DNA of 64,000 bases from Kamptonema formosum PCC 10802 (GCF_000332335.1 NZ_KB235948.1:1834552-1898551); one strand, 5' to 3'; shown: positions 35,255-46,278, counted from the stretch's first letter. Notes: generated by a model from the sequence alone, not told the origin. Translations and numbers: made by a program.

Positions 35255-36646
35255 CTACCGCCCAATCCCGACGTACCGGAAACCGGCAGCTTGCAGCGCC
35301 TCCCGATCCAGGTAATTGCGCCCGTCAATGATCACCGCATGACCCATCAACTTCGCCATTTTAGCATAGTCGAGATTGCGGAACTGCGGCCAATCCGTCA
35401 CCAGCAACAGCGCGTCGCAACCATCAGCAAGCCGCTCAGCATCCCCTTCCACAATCACCCCAGACAGCCCCTGACCGATGCCGGTTTGCGATACAATAGG
35501 ATCGTAAGCCTTAACCTTCGCTCCCAGACGATTCAGCTGCTCGATGATATTGAGTGCCGGTGCGTCGCGCAAGTCATCCGTATCAGATTTAAACGTCAGA
35601 CCCAACAGCCCAACAGTCTTACCCTTCAGTATTTTCAGCTCGTGCTGCAGCTTCTCAATTGCAATTAAACGCTGGTGTTTGTTAACTTCCACAGCAGCTT
35701 TCATCAGTTGCGCATTATACCCGTAATCGTCTGCCGTGTGAATTAACGCCGAAACATCTTTCGGGAAGCAAGAACCGCCCCAGCCAATACCGGCTTGCAA
35801 GAATTTCGTGCCAATCCGCGAATCCAGACCCATGCCCAGAGCCACCTGCGTCACATCCGCACCCACGCGATCGCAAATATTGGCAACTTCATTAATAAAG
35901 CTAATTTTAGTCGCCAAGAACGCATTCGCCGCGTACTTAATCATCTCAGCAGAGCTGAGGTCTGTCAGCACCACCGGCACCGGCGGCAAAGATTTGTCTT
36001 CCCCAAACTTGCGCTCAATAATAGGAGCGTAAAGTTCCTTCATCATCCCCAGCGCTTTGGTGCTGTTGCTGCCCAGCACAATCCTGTCCGGATTAAACGT
36101 ATCGTAAACCGCAGAACCTTCCCGCAAGAACTCCGGATTGCTCACCACATCAAAGTCCGCCCCAATCTTGGCAGCAGCTTCCTCGCCGCTGACGCCACCG
36201 TTGCCCGCCTTAGCTTTTTGGCGTTCGGCAATCCCGTCAATCACAATCCGCCGCACCCAGTCACCCGAACCAATCGGCACTGTCGATTTATTGACAATCA
36301 CCTTGTAGTCTCCGTCCAAGTGAGCGCCAATCCCCTTAGCGACTGCTTCCACATAGCGGGTGTCACTTTCACCATTAGGCAGCGCCGGCGTTCCCACCGC
36401 AATAAACAAAATCTCCCCGTGAGCCACACCGGCAGCCAAATCCGAAGTAAACTCCAGATTGCCCGCCGCCGCAGCAGACTGCATAATTTCCGACAGTCCG
36501 GGTTCGTAAATCGGAGACTGTCCCGACTTCATCAACCGGATTTTTTCTTCATTATTGTCAATGCAGAACACATGGTGGCCCGCATGAGCCAAACAAGCGC
36601 CGGTGACTAAGCCAACGTATCCAGTACCAATGACGCAAACACGCAT
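35255..36646 (-). CDS. ugd: UDP-glucose 6-dehydrogenase
   Basis: Oxidises UDP-glucose twice with NAD+ to UDP-glucuronate in the cytoplasm. The N-terminal Rossmann motif is VIGTGYVGLVTGACLAHAGH. Catalytic Cys lies in GWGGSCFPKDVSAL, and the catalytic Lys/Asn helix is in EMIKYAANAFLATKISFINE. The C-terminal domain has TFKSDTDDLRDAPALNI. Length of 463 residues fits. The next gene on the same strand starts upstream at 37669 and decarboxylates the product, so the pair makes UDP-xylose for surface polysaccharide. Confidence 0.97.
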   Translation of the reverse strand: MRVCVIGTGYVGLVTGACLAHAGHHVFCIDNNEEKIRLMKSGQSPIYEPGLSEIMQSAAAAGNLEFTSDLAAGVAHGEILFIAVGTPALPNGESDTRYVEAVAKGIGAHLDGDYKVIVNKSTVPIGSGDWVRRIVIDGIAERQKAKAGNGGVSGEEAAAKIGADFDVVSNPEFLREGSAVYDTFNPDRIVLGSNSTKALGMMKELYAPIIERKFGEDKSLPPVPVVLTDLSSAEMIKYAANAFLATKISFINEVANICDRVGADVTQVALGMGLDSRIGTKFLQAGIGWGGSCFPKDVSALIHTADDYGYNAQLMKAAVEVNKHQRLIAIEKLQHELKILKGKTVGLLGLTFKSDTDDLRDAPALNIIEQLNRLGAKVKAYDPIVSQTGIGQGLSGVIVEGDAERLADGCDALLLVTDWPQFRNLDYAKMAKLMGHAVIIDGRNYLDREALQAAGFRYVGIGR

Positions 36647-36742
36647 AGGGGTGAATCCTCAAAAACAATAAAGCGAATAAAGGGGTAGTTGGGAGAGAGC
36701 ACCTCATTTCCCATTCCCGGATCGGTATTGCCGGTTGTTTCT

Positions 36743-37669
36743 TTATTTGATGCGACCCCGAAAATCATCTACAGTCTTTTGTAACCCTTCTTGCAGAGGA
36801 ACGGTAGGCTCCCAGCCCAGCCAAGTCTTGGCCCGCGTGATATCTGGCTGCCGCTGCCTGGGATCGTCCTGGGGCAGGGGTTTAAATATAATCTCCGCAT
36901 CTGGATTCACCATATTTTGGATCTTCTCAGCCAGTTCCAATATAGTGTATTCATCCGGATTGCCCAGATTCACCGGCCCGGCACACTCACTGTTCATCAT
37001 CCGGATCAGCCCTGACACCAAGTCGGAGACATAGCAGAAACTGCGGGTTTGGGAGCCATCCCCATACACCGTCAGCGGGATTCCGCGAAGAGCCTGCACA
37101 ATAAAATTGCTCACCACGCGACCGTCATTTTCCAGCATCCGGGTGCCGTAAGTGTTGAAAATGCGCACCACCCGAATGTCCACGCCATTTTGCCGGTGAT
37201 AGTCAAAAGACAGAGTTTCCGCCACACGCTTGCCCTCATCGTAGCAGGAGCGAATGCCGGTGCAGTTGACACTGCCGCGATAATCCTCATTCTGGGGGTG
37301 CACGTCGGGATCGCCATACACCTCTGACGTGGAAGCCAGCAAGAACCGCGCCCTCACTCGCTTGGCCATTCCCAGCATGTTCATCGTCCCCATGACGTTG
37401 GTTTTGATAGTCTTGACGGGGTTGAACTGGTAGTGAACCGGCGAAGCGGGGCAAGCCAGATGGTAAATCTGATCCACTTCCAGGCGGATCGGTTCCGTGA
37501 TGTCGTGGCGGATCAGTTCAAAATTGGGATTGTCTAACCATTGCAGAATGTTCCGTTTGTGGCCCGTGTAGAAATTATCCAGGCAGATAACTTCCTGCCC
37601 ATCTGCCATCAACCGGTCGATGAGATGGGAACCGATAAAACCCGCGCCACCTGTGACCAAAATTCTCAT
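36743..37669 (-). CDS. UDP-glucuronate decarboxylase (UDP-xylose synthase), SDR
   Basis: Extended short-chain dehydrogenase of 308 residues. The NAD-binding motif is [15 protein letters not shown]; conserved [11 protein letters not shown] and the YxxxK of [17 protein letters not shown] supply the catalytic triad. [26 protein letters not shown] and the [10 protein letters not shown] segment are hallmarks of UXS-type enzymes. It converts UDP-glucuronate to UDP-xylose. It lies 96 bp upstream of ugd on the same strand, so the two probably form an operon. Confidence 0.95.
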   Translation of the reverse strand: MRILVTGGAGFIGSHLIDRLMADGQEVICLDNFYTGHKRNILQWLDNPNFELIRHDITEPIRLEVDQIYHLACPASPVHYQFNPVKTIKTNVMGTMNMLGMAKRVRARFLLASTSEVYGDPDVHPQNEDYRGSVNCTGIRSCYDEGKRVAETLSFDYHRQNGVDIRVVRIFNTYGTRMLENDGRVVSNFIVQALRGIPLTVYGDGSQTRSFCYVSDLVSGLIRMMNSECAGPVNLGNPDEYTILELAEKIQNMVNPDAEIIFKPLPQDDPRQRQPDITRAKTWLGWEPTVPLQEGLQKTVDDFRGRIK

Positions 37670-37889
37670 GTTTGCAACTTATCCAGTTTTGGACAGGGCG
37701 AGACTAAAGTTCAACAATTGGCAGTCGGCACACAGGTGAGGATGGGGAGAAGGGGAGACTGTATTAGTCCTTCTCACATCTGGCTCTTCCGAGAGCGCAT
37801 CCGCCTTGAACCCGGCACGCCGAATCTATCCTTACTTCTTTAGGCTGCCCAAAAACCCGCAAGAAAATCACACGCAATAGCAACTTAGC

Positions 37890-37919
37890 AAAAAAGCGGC
37901 TGTCATGGTCAACAGCCGC
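37890..37919 (-). terminator. Rho-independent terminator
   Basis: Read leftwards, GCGGCTGTTGACCATGACAGCCGC forms an 8-bp GC-rich stem with an 8-base loop, directly followed by TTTTTT. It lies about 300 bp after the lepA stop and 220 bp before the UDP-glucuronate decarboxylase start, and so would separate the two transcription units. Confidence 0.75.
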
Positions 37920-38220
37920 CAAAAATTTATCAAATCTTTAAATTACGCACGCTGTGCTCGATCTGCGCAAGCTCTGCGCAAAGCCTTGCGGCATCAAAGG
38001 TTGGGACAGCTTTGTGGGAAGCTGGAAAAAAGCCGGGGCGAGTGCCGTGTCAGCTAGAGGCGTCTCTTTTCTCCCTCTCTTTCTCCCCCTCCCCGTGCAC
38101 GGGGAGGGGGTAGGGGGGTGGGGTTCCCTTGGCGCAAAGAGTTTTGCACCAGCCTCGTGCGAGGCCGAAATTGTCATCGAATTCAACCGCACTTCCGCCA
38201 CCGCTACCCACATTCAGGGG

Positions 38221-40032
38221 TTAGCCCTGATCCAGCTTCAGTACCGCCATGAAAGCCTCTTGTGGCACATCAACCGTGCCGATCGCCTTCAGCCGCTTTT
38301 TCCCCTTGGCTTGTTTTTGCAGCAGTTTTTTCTTGCGGCTGATATCGCCACCGTAACATTTCGCCAGAACATCCTTGCGCAGGGCGGGGATGTGCTCGCT
38401 AGCGATCACCCGAGAGCCGATAGAAGCTTGCAGCGGAACCTTGAACTGGTGGCGGGGGATCAGTTCCTTGAGCTTTTCCACCAGAGCCCGCCCGACGTAA
38501 TAGGCTTTGTCGCGGTGGACAATCATCGCCAGAGCGTCAACTGGGTCATTGTTGATCATGATATCCAGCCTCACCAGAGGATTTTCGCGGTAGCCGATCA
38601 GGTGGTACTCCATGCTGGCGTACCCCCGCGAGCGGGACTTCATCTGGTCAAAAAAGTCCGTCACCACCTCAGACAGCGGCAATTCATAAATCAGCGCCGT
38701 GCGCTCTGGGGTGAGATACTTCATGTCCTTAAACACGCCGCGCCGGCTCTGGCAGAGTTCCATCAGGGTGCCGACATAGGTTTCCGGCGTAATCTGCTCC
38801 ACCTGGACATAAGGCTCTTCAATCTTCTCGCGGTAGTGAGGTTCCGGCAAGTGGCTGGGATTGTCAACATAGACCACCTCACCGCTGGTCGCTGTCACCC
38901 GGTAGACTACAGAAGGAGCCGTAACAATCAGGTCCAGGTTGTATTCCCGCTCCAGGCGCTCCTGGACGATTTCCATGTGCAGCAACCCGAGGAAGCCGCA
39001 GCGGAAACCGAAACCCATAGCGCTGGAGGTTTCCGGCTCGTAGTGCAGCGCCGCATCATTTAATTTCAGCTTTTCCAGGGCTTCGCGCAAGTCGGGAAAT
39101 TGGTCGGCATCGGTGGGGAACAGACCGCAAAACACCATCGGTTTGGCCTCGGCGTAGCCGGGGAGGGGTTCCGCTGCCGGTGCCTGGGCTAGAGTGATCG
39201 TATCGCCGACGCGGGCGTCTTCGACGGTTTTAATCGCTGCTGCCAGGTAGCCCACCTCGCCGGCGTGGAGTTCGCCCACCTGAGTTTGGCTGGGGGAGAG
39301 TACGCCCAACTCGTCAATCTGGTACTCTTTGCCCGAAGCCATCAGCCGGATGCGGTCGCCTTTTTTTACCGTGCCGTCCATAACGCGGAAATAAACGATC
39401 ACGCCGCGATAGGGATCGTAGTAGCTGTCAAAAATCAGCGCCCGCAGGGGGGAAGCCACTGTATCTCGCGGGGCTGGCACCCGGTGCACCATCGCCTCCA
39501 GGATTTCGTCAATGCCAATGCCCTCTTTTGCCGAGGCGAGAATGGCACCGCTGCAATCGAGGCCAACGATTTCTTCGATTTCCCGTTTCACCCGATCGGG
39601 TTCGGCACCGGGCAGGTCAATTTTATTGAGAACGGGGATAATCTCCAGGTTGTGCTCCAGGGCCAGGTACACATTGGCCAGAGTCTGCGCCTCCACGCCC
39701 TGGGAGGCGTCCACCACCAGCAGCGCCCCCTCGCAGGCGGCGAGACTGCGGGACACCTCGTAGGAGAAATCCACATGGCCCGGAGTGTCAATCAAATTGA
39801 GCACGTAGAGCTGGCCATCCTTGGCCTTGTAGTTCATCCGGGCCGCTTGCAGCTTGATAGTGATGCCGCGCTCCCGTTCCAGCTCCATGTTGTCCAGGAA
39901 CTGCTCTTTCATCTCCCGCGCATCCACCGTGCCGGTGGCCTGCAAGAGGCGGTCAGCCAGGGTGGATTTGCCGTGGTCGATGTGGGCAATGATCGAAAAA
40001 TTACGAATGCGAGAGACGGGGACGTCAGTCAT
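38221..40032 (-). CDS. lepA: Elongation factor 4 (LepA), ribosome back-translocase GTPase
   Basis: GTPase acting on stalled or mistranslocated ribosomes. G1 is [16 protein letters not shown]3 is DTPGHVDF, G4 is [17 protein letters not shown] opens the domain. The LepA-specific C-terminus is recognised by [24 protein letters not shown]. The ATG at 40032 ([11 protein letters not shown]) matches the family start and gives 603 residues; the frame is open upstream to 40200, but that extension is not conserved. It stands alone, with a terminator-like hairpin about 300 bp downstream. Confidence 0.97.
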   Translation of the reverse strand: MTDVPVSRIRNFSIIAHIDHGKSTLADRLLQATGTVDAREMKEQFLDNMELERERGITIKLQAARMNYKAKDGQLYVLNLIDTPGHVDFSYEVSRSLAACEGALLVVDASQGVEAQTLANVYLALEHNLEIIPVLNKIDLPGAEPDRVKREIEEIVGLDCSGAILASAKEGIGIDEILEAMVHRVPAPRDTVASPLRALIFDSYYDPYRGVIVYFRVMDGTVKKGDRIRLMASGKEYQIDELGVLSPSQTQVGELHAGEVGYLAAAIKTVEDARVGDTITLAQAPAAEPLPGYAEAKPMVFCGLFPTDADQFPDLREALEKLKLNDAALHYEPETSSAMGFGFRCGFLGLLHMEIVQERLEREYNLDLIVTAPSVVYRVTATSGEVVYVDNPSHLPEPHYREKIEEPYVQVEQITPETYVGTLMELCQSRRGVFKDMKYLTPERTALIYELPLSEVVTDFFDQMKSRSRGYASMEYHLIGYRENPLVRLDIMINNDPVDALAMIVHRDKAYYVGRALVEKLKELIPRHQFKVPLQASIGSRVIASEHIPALRKDVLAKCYGGDISRKKKLLQKQAKGKKRLKAIGTVDVPQEAFMAVLKLDQG

Positions 40033-40336
40033 ACGCTTAGCATAAGCTGCTCTCAGCTTCAAAACCAGTGGGATGGGGACAGCGGTTGCAAGGGCAGAAG
40101 CCAAGCGCGTGCATTTTAATGCTTTCTTCGCGCTTAAGGTGCTGCGCCTCTTCTTATAGTGTATAGAGCAGCGTCGTAGAATAGGCTTTAGGGAACGCAC
40201 TTGCCACCCCGGATGCCGGTCGTCGCTGCAGCGAATCCAGGACCGACCGCGCTCCTCAATGGCGAGTCAGTCCAGTTGCTGTCAGCCATGCTAGCTGCTC
40301 TCGCCCCTTCGTTGTTTGTGATTAGGATTTCTGTTT

Positions 40337-40567
40337 ATGAATGAGCCTGCTGTTGACACTCGCCGCTCAGCTGAGAAAGTAGAAGTTTCCGTCCATATCG
40401 ATTCCGAACTGGTAGACCAGCTCAAGCACCTCACCAACGACCCCAGCAAGATCGTTGAAACCGCTCTGCGGCAGTGGCTGCGCGGGGAAGTGGGTCGGGA
40501 TGACGACCTGACTCGCCACCTGATGAGAAACCCACCCGTGCCGCCCAGAGGCGAATGGAATGATTGA
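40337..40567 (+). CDS. Ribbon-helix-helix-like small protein
   Basis: A 76-residue protein. The text VEVSVHIDSELVDQLKHLTNDPSKIVETALRQWLRGE has the beta-strand/helix/helix pattern of the Arc/CopG/CcdA-type DNA-binding fold. A polar C-terminal tail (DDLTRHLMRNPPVPPRGEWND) follows, typical of RHH antitoxins that bind a toxin. AGGA lies nine bases before the ATG. No toxin gene follows, so it may be an orphan regulator. Confidence 0.7.
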   Translation: MNEPAVDTRRSAEKVEVSVHIDSELVDQLKHLTNDPSKIVETALRQWLRGEVGRDDDLTRHLMRNPPVPPRGEWND

Positions 40568-40738
40568 AGCGAATTGCTAATTGCGGCAGTTGCGCACCGG
40601 CCACCGGGCAACGGGTCTGGCGCACGGGGACGGTTTGGTGGGAAAAAACCTCACCCCCTGTGACCGGCGCTCTTTGTGTCGGGTGACGCCATAACTCCGT
40701 CAGGATTCACGCGCGGCAGTTTCTTTTGTGGAAATCTG

Positions 40739-42559
40739 ATGACCTCTCCTGCTGAGAACCAGCTTTCGGTGGCTCAATCTCCAGGCTTAGCATCTACGAC
40801 TTGTGAAAATTCTCTCTGGTTGCGAGGGCTGGGGGCAGAGCTGGCATTCACTCAAGACGCCAGCGGCGTCTATCTTTCCTTCTACTGGCAATCGGCTGAG
40901 GGTTACGGTCTTCTGCCCGAGCGAGTTGTGGGACTAAGGCTCGAGCAAACGTTCGGGCCGGTGGCGCTCGCACCCTATATGGACCGGGTGCGGCGGGTTT
41001 TGCTTTGCCGGATTCCAGAACGGTTCACCTATCCGTTTCGCTACGCCGAGCAGTATTTTCTCTTCGAGCTGGCTGTCAGCCCTATTTTGACCTCTTCGTC
41101 AGACGTGACTGCGGTTCTGGTGATGGGCCGGCTGCTGCGCGAGGCGCACAGCAGCCCGCCAGACTCAAGCGCTGAGTCAGGGAGCGACCCGACAGTTGAG
41201 GGGTCTGGCCTCGACCACCACCAAAAACTCCTGGCCGAAATTGTCGGGAGCGTCCGCCGCACCCTGCCTCCGGGATCGGAACTCTACCAAAAACTGCTCA
41301 GCAAAATTGCCCGCAATATCCGCCGCACTCTCGATTTCCAGACGATTTGCCAGCAAACGGTTAATGGTCTGGGCCAGCCGCTCTCTCTGAGTCGCTGCAT
41401 TATCTGCCCCTACAGCAGTTCCAGCATTTCGGTGCGGGTGGCAGCTGAGTACCGTCAAGAACCTTTCCCTTCTATGCTGGGGCAAGAACTGTCGCTCTCC
41501 GACGATCCCTCCCTGAGTCGGGCAATCTCCACCCTCGAACCGGTTGCCAGCGAGTTCCTCCCCGCCGGCGACTTCCAGCAGCAGTCGGTTCTGGTGGTGC
41601 CGGCCTGCTACCAAGACCGGCCCAACGCTCTGATTTTCCTGCACCAGTGCGGTTGCTCTCGCCCCTGGAGTGCGGCTGAGATCGAGTTCGTGCGGGAGCT
41701 GGCGGAGCAAGTCGGCACGGCGCTGGCTCACGCCACTCTCTATAAGGAATTGCAACAAGCCCGCGAGGAAGCTGAGGAAGCCTCCCGCCTGAAAAGCGAG
41801 TTTCTGGCGAATACCTCTCACGAGCTGCGCACGCCCCTCAACGGTATGATTGGATTCCTCAAGCTGATCATCGACGGGATGGCAGACGATCCCGAAGAGC
41901 AGGAGGATTTTCTCCGCGAGGCTTACCGCTCTGCCCTGCACTTGCTCAATTTGATTAATGATGTCCTGGATATCGCCAAAATCGAGGCCGGCAAGATGCA
42001 CCTGGAACTGGGCCCTGTGAGGCTGGATGAGCTTTTTAAGGATGTCGGGGACTTGACGCAGGCCCAGGTGCAGCAGAAAAATCTCTTCTTCCAAGTGCAA
42101 AAGCCGGCAACCTATGATGAGTGTCTCCTGTTCGGCAACTACCAGCGCCTGCTTCAGGTGATGTTAAATCTGGTTGGCAATGCGATTAAATTTACTGACT
42201 CTGGCGGGGTGAGCGTTAGCGCGGAGGTGATCCGCCAGAAGATGATTGTTCAGAATCAGGAACTCCCGGGGATGGTTAGAGTCCGTGTGGCGGATACCGG
42301 CATCGGCGTGCCTCTGGAAAAACAGCACCGCCTGTTTCAGTCTTTCTCTCAGGTAGACAGCTCCCGCACCCGCCAGTACGGCGGCACCGGCTTGGGACTG
42401 GCCATCTCCCAAAAGCTCGTGGAAGCTATGGGGGGTGCCGTCAATTTCTACAGTATGGGCGAGGGACTGGGATCTACGGTGACGTTTACTGTGCCCCTCT
42501 ATCAGGAGCCGGTGATGATTTGCTCCCCACCCCCTGACCCGATTGACCTGTTTCTTTAG
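40739..42559 (+). CDS. PAS/GAF sensor histidine kinase
   Basis: About 606 residues from the ATG at 40739, which has GGAAA just upstream. The order of domains is an N-terminal PAS-like region ([32 protein letters not shown]), a GAF domain (about 190-330), then HisKA and HATPase. The phosphoacceptor is His 361 in [13 protein letters not shown]. ATPase boxes are NLVGNAIKF (N), DTGIGVP (G1) and GTGLGLAI (G2). It should autophosphorylate and pass phosphate to a response regulator, but none is encoded nearby. The signal is unknown. A paralogue lies about 0.8 kb downstream. Confidence 0.92.
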   Translation: MTSPAENQLSVAQSPGLASTTCENSLWLRGLGAELAFTQDASGVYLSFYWQSAEGYGLLPERVVGLRLEQTFGPVALAPYMDRVRRVLLCRIPERFTYPFRYAEQYFLFELAVSPILTSSSDVTAVLVMGRLLREAHSSPPDSSAESGSDPTVEGSGLDHHQKLLAEIVGSVRRTLPPGSELYQKLLSKIARNIRRTLDFQTICQQTVNGLGQPLSLSRCIICPYSSSSISVRVAAEYRQEPFPSMLGQELSLSDDPSLSRAISTLEPVASEFLPAGDFQQQSVLVVPACYQDRPNALIFLHQCGCSRPWSAAEIEFVRELAEQVGTALAHATLYKELQQAREEAEEASRLKSEFLANTSHELRTPLNGMIGFLKLIIDGMADDPEEQEDFLREAYRSALHLLNLINDVLDIAKIEAGKMHLELGPVRLDELFKDVGDLTQAQVQQKNLFFQVQKPATYDECLLFGNYQRLLQVMLNLVGNAIKFTDSGGVSVSAEVIRQKMIVQNQELPGMVRVRVADTGIGVPLEKQHRLFQSFSQVDSSRTRQYGGTGLGLAISQKLVEAMGGAVNFYSMGEGLGSTVTFTVPLYQEPVMICSPPPDPIDLFL

Positions 42560-43347
42560 GGCACTGGGTATTGGGCATTGGGCACTGCGGCGGGAGTGGG
42601 GCATCATCGCATTGGGCAAAAGCTGAAAATCTTCCCTCTGCCCGATGCCCCCTGCCCCGCGCCCCCTGCCCCGCGCCCCCTGCCCCGCGCCCACCCTATT
42701 TTACAGGAGCTTTACAAAAGCTCTGACCGCTTATTGTGCCTCAAAGCCACACGCTATCTGGAATTTTCCGGTTGAGTGACTTGTCTTTATCCAAATTTTT
42801 TTAAAGATTCAATAAAGATAAGTATATTTTTTAACGCTCCCCACAGAGAACATGTCAAAATTTCAGTAGATTTACGGAAAACCCAGTCCCAAACAATCGT
42901 TTTCAGATATATTCCGTCTGAATAGTTTTATCGGGCCTTTTGGGCCAGCGGCTGCGGCTAGGGGGAGGTGCCGGTGCCGGTGCGGACAGATTTTCTCCCA
43001 AGCCGGCTCGCCCCGAAGAGCGCGACCGCCGGCAGCCCCACCCCAGCCTAAAATAAGCGGCCAGCTTCAAGCAGGATTCTTGGGTGAGGGAGTGAGGGGG
43101 TGAACTTTTCTTCCTCTTTCTTGAGAGGGAGGAAAATCCCTTGATTGCTGCAGTCCCGGACGCGCCCTAGAATAAGCTAATCCTGCGGAATCTGATAAAA
43201 TTAAGAAAAGCTGAAACCAAGCTATACTTAATGTTTAGCTGAGTTATCAGAATCAAGTCCGGCAGATGAGTATAAAAACTGAATTGCCTGGCGACAGGGG
43301 CGACTGTTTGTGGGATTCGGGGGTGAGAGTCGTTTAAGGAGGGTGCT
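42560..43347. other. Gap between kinase paralogues, no supported gene
   Basis: Starts with a GGGCATTGGGCACT/CATCATCGCATTGGGC repeat (about 42560-42690) of a family also at 45815, 56397 and 56821. An A/T-rich stretch at about 42785-42840 (TTTTTTTAAAGATTCAATAAAG) could hold the promoter of the following kinase, but no clear boxes are assigned. GAGGGAGTGAGGGGGTGAAC is a low-complexity run near 43085. Confidence 0.6.
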
Positions 43348-44586
43348 GTGACCCAGAAAATATCCGAAACATCCCAAAAACTGTTGCTGGAAATCGGCAG
43401 GAATATCCGCCGCACTCGGGATTTAAACACGATTTGGCAGGAAACGGTTCGAGCGCTAAGACCGGCAACAGGTGCCAGCCGCTGTATCCTCTGTCCGCTC
43501 ACCAGTAATAGCGCCATCTTGCCGGTGGTGGCTGAGTGCGCCCTTGAGTCAGTTTCTTCGATGCTGGGCTGGCAAATCCAACAGGGCGCGGAGCCTTATT
43601 TGAGTCAAGCTCTGGCCACAAAAGACGTGGTGGTGGCCGACCGGCCCGAAGCGGGCAGCCAGGGAGGGCGAGAGCCGGTGCTGGCGGTGGCGAGCCGCTA
43701 TCAAGACCAGCCCAACGCTCTGATTAGCCTGCACTACTGCGATGGCCAAGGCCGGTGGGGTGCCGAGGAGATCGAGTTCCTGCGGGAAGTAGCGGATATG
43801 GCCGGCAGTGCGATCGCTCACGCTAACCTGGCGCGGGAATTGCAGTCGGCGCGATCGCAAGTGGAAGAAGCCTTGCGTTTGAAAAGCCAGTTCCTGCTCA
43901 CGATTAACGACCAAATTCGCAATCCCCTGAACGGCATCATTGCCCCTCTGACGCTGGTTCTAGATGATATGGTGGACGATCGGGCGGAGGAGCGGGCTTT
44001 TCTCCAAGACGCTTACCGCTCGGCGCTCCATCTCTATGAAATGGTGAATGACATCCTGAATTTCAAGGCTAAACCGGCTCACATGCAGCTGGAATTGCTG
44101 CCGGTCAATTTAAATAAACTTCTCAGAGATGTGCAGCGCTATACGCTAGCTCAGGTGCTCAATAAGCAGCTCTACCTCAACATTCAAATGCCCGCTGAGG
44201 AAATTCTCGTGTGCGCCGACTACCAGCGGCTGCTGCAAGTCCTGTTAAATCTGGCCGGCAATGCCATCAAATTCACCCATTTTGGTGGGGTGACGATCAG
44301 TGCCGAGGTGCTCAGACAGAGGGCGATCGTTCACGATCGAGAGCGTCCGGGAATAGTGGAAGTGCGCGTGTCTGACACCGGCATTGGGGTGCCGGTGGAA
44401 TATCAGCGCCGGCTGTTTGAACCTTTCTTTCGAGTGCACGGCTCCACCACAAGTCCCTACCCGGGCAGAGGTCTGGGTCTGGCGATCTCCAAAAAGCTGG
44501 TGGGAGCAATGGGGGGCGAGATTCATTTTTACAGTATGGGCGAGGGACTGGGATCGACAGTCACCTTCACTGTGCCGCTCTATTGA
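43348..44586 (+). CDS. GAF-HATPase sensor kinase paralogue lacking the phosphoacceptor His
   Basis: Starts at GTG 43348 with AAGGAGGG five bases upstream. The 412 residues align with the preceding kinase from its GAF domain onward but lack its PAS-like part. The GAF domain occupies about residues 10-150. In the HisKA-like helix the paralogue's [10 protein letters not shown] reads NDQIRNPLNG: Asp 188 replaces the conserved His. ATPase boxes are kept (NLAGNAIKF, DTGIGVP, GRGLGLAI), so ATP may still bind. Most likely a pseudokinase that dimerises with or tunes another kinase. It arose by duplication; the two share about half their residues by eye. Confidence 0.9.
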   Translation: MTQKISETSQKLLLEIGRNIRRTRDLNTIWQETVRALRPATGASRCILCPLTSNSAILPVVAECALESVSSMLGWQIQQGAEPYLSQALATKDVVVADRPEAGSQGGREPVLAVASRYQDQPNALISLHYCDGQGRWGAEEIEFLREVADMAGSAIAHANLARELQSARSQVEEALRLKSQFLLTINDQIRNPLNGIIAPLTLVLDDMVDDRAEERAFLQDAYRSALHLYEMVNDILNFKAKPAHMQLELLPVNLNKLLRDVQRYTLAQVLNKQLYLNIQMPAEEILVCADYQRLLQVLLNLAGNAIKFTHFGGVTISAEVLRQRAIVHDRERPGIVEVRVSDTGIGVPVEYQRRLFEPFFRVHGSTTSPYPGRGLGLAISKKLVGAMGGEIHFYSMGEGLGSTVTFTVPLY

Positions 44587-44742
44587 GTGCCGGTGAGGGG
44601 AACCGTACTGAACCCTCGACTTGACTTCTTCTAGAAAATGTGATAGGGCGGGACGGAGGGCGTCTCGCCTGCAGCCGGTCGTTTTCAAAATTTTGACAGG
44701 ATTCTTATACTAAGAAATAGTTAACGATACCGAGAGGATTCC

Positions 44743-45393
44743 ATGACCGAGCTTCCTTCGGCTCGCGACTTATTTCGAGCCGCTTACGAAAACCGGTACA
44801 CCTGGGATGGCGACTTTCCCGGCTACAGCGCAGATGTTGAGCTCAAGCAGGGTGAAGAAGTCTACACCGGCTCCCTTCGCATCAATCGCGACTATAGTGT
44901 GGAAGTCACCGGCATCGAAGACGAAGAGGTGAGACAGAGTGTCTACACCCAGCTGCGGGACGTGGTCACCCACCGCAAACGGAACTCCTTTGAGGAGTCC
45001 CACGGGAAAAACACCTTCAGCACCGGCACAGCAGACGGCACCGGCGCGCTGGAGATTCTTGTCAAAGGCGACTCGATGGGGTCTAACTACAAAATCCGGG
45101 GCACCGAAATTTGCCAGGTGAGCCGGGTGATGGGCCGGATCGCATTTGTGATTGACACCCACGAAAGCTTGGACACAGGGTCGGGCTACGCTGCCAGCCG
45201 GTACGACGCCGTTTTCCGCAACCCCCAGACGAATGACATCATCCGCGAACTGCAATTTGAAGACACCTACGAGAAAATCGGCGATTACTGGGTGATGACG
45301 CGCCAAGTCGTCCACTCCAAGGAAAATGGCTCCGTCACCACCACCGAGTTCAACTTCTCCAACGTCAAGCTGCTCGAGCTGGTAGCGGTTTAG
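44743..45393 (+). CDS. DUF3386-family protein
   Basis: A 216-residue protein starting MTELPSARDLFRAAYENRYTW, the signature of cyanobacterial DUF3386. Conserved stretches DFPGYSADVELKQG, FEESHGKNTF and GDYWVMTRQVVHSKENG follow. Predominantly beta-sheet with no membrane segment. Function is unknown to me. A TATACT box at 44706-44711 lies in the right place for a -10 element but has no good -35 partner. Confidence 0.85.
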   Translation: MTELPSARDLFRAAYENRYTWDGDFPGYSADVELKQGEEVYTGSLRINRDYSVEVTGIEDEEVRQSVYTQLRDVVTHRKRNSFEESHGKNTFSTGTADGTGALEILVKGDSMGSNYKIRGTEICQVSRVMGRIAFVIDTHESLDTGSGYAASRYDAVFRNPQTNDIIRELQFEDTYEKIGDYWVMTRQVVHSKENGSVTTTEFNFSNVKLLELVAV

Positions 45394-45542
45394 CCGTCGG
45401 GCGCTTTCTGGCGGGCAAGCATGCGCTGCCGGCACCCACAAGGGGTGCCCCCACAGCATGCTCAACGAGACAGACGAGGCGGCGAACAAGATAGGATCGA
45501 TATAACCCTCAATTGCATGGAAAAATTTTTGGGAGGAAAACC

Positions 45543-45785
45543 ATGTCGGAAACTCTAGAACTCACAGCTGAAAACGTTGAAACTGTTTTGGATGAAATGC
45601 GCCCCTACCTGATGTCGGATGGCGGCAATGTTGAGCTTGTAGAAATAGATGGCCCTGTTGTGAAGCTGCGGCTCCAGGGAGCCTGCGGTTCTTGTCCGAG
45701 CTCGACAATGACCCTGAGGATGGGGATTGAGCGCCGGCTTCGCGAATTAATCCCGGAAATTGCAGAAGTCGAGCAGGTGCTGTAG
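45543..45785 (+). CDS. nfu: NifU C-terminal domain (Nfu) iron-sulfur scaffold
   Basis: An 80-residue protein. GGGAGGAAAA lies just upstream of the ATG. The text [52 protein letters not shown] is the Nfu domain, with the cluster-binding CGSCPSS (CxxC). It assembles or carries an [4Fe-4S] or [2Fe-2S] cluster in the cytoplasm, for example for photosystem I proteins. It is a complete one-domain form as in other cyanobacteria, in contrast to the three-domain NifU of nitrogen fixers. Confidence 0.95.
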   Translation: MSETLELTAENVETVLDEMRPYLMSDGGNVELVEIDGPVVKLRLQGACGSCPSSTMTLRMGIERRLRELIPEIAEVEQVL

Positions 45786-46003
45786 TCAGCGGGCGCAGGG
45801 CGCTGGCCGCAGGGTATGGGGCATTGGGCATCATCGCGTTGGGCGCGGGGCATTGGGCGTAACTAATTCCCCGCCCCGATTTCCCAACTGCGGTTAATCA
45901 ACCGGATAGGATCAAACATCCCACACTGCACCCCACACCTGACAGCTGAGAAAAAGCTGACGCATCATAGCGGAAAAGTGATACATTGAACAGGGAAAGC
46001 AAA

Positions 46004-46231
46004 AATGAAGAATTCACCAGCAAGACTTGCACTCGCTGTGGCCATGCCCACACCCGTTTAGGTGGTTCCAAAGTTTTCCACTGTCCCAGTTGCGGGTTTA
46101 CGCTATCTCGGGACTAGAATGGCGCTTTCGGGATTTTCCTGAAAGCTTTGCGGGATACCGCCTCTATCGTCTTTGATGGCGATAGTGCCATCGTTGCACT
46201 GTCCGGTAATACCCGGAACAATGTCGCGTAA
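46004..46231 (+). pseudogene. TnpB (IS605/IS200-type) C-terminal remnant
   Basis: Translation of this short stretch gives NEEFTSKTCTRCGHAHTRLGGSKVFHCPSCGFTLSRD, then a TAG stop, then NGAFGIFLKALRDTAS. This is the end of an OrfB/TnpB transposon protein: the zinc finger CTRCG...CPSCG and the final RD-x-NGA motif with the nuclease Asp. The stop sits exactly between RD and NGA. A TGA in frame shortly upstream (at about 45986) closes the 5' side. The rest of the gene and element is absent, so this is a decayed fragment. It lies between nfu and the GH57 gene. Confidence 0.85.
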
Positions 46232-46278
46232 ATGTATCAGCAAGCTGCTTTTCCCTGTTTGTTTTTAAGCGCAATCCC

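Noticed and set aside
44683-44711. Promoter for DUF3386 with TTGACA and TATACT.
   Set aside because: The TTGACA and TATACT boxes are only seven bases apart, far from the standard 16-18. The TATACT alone is not enough.
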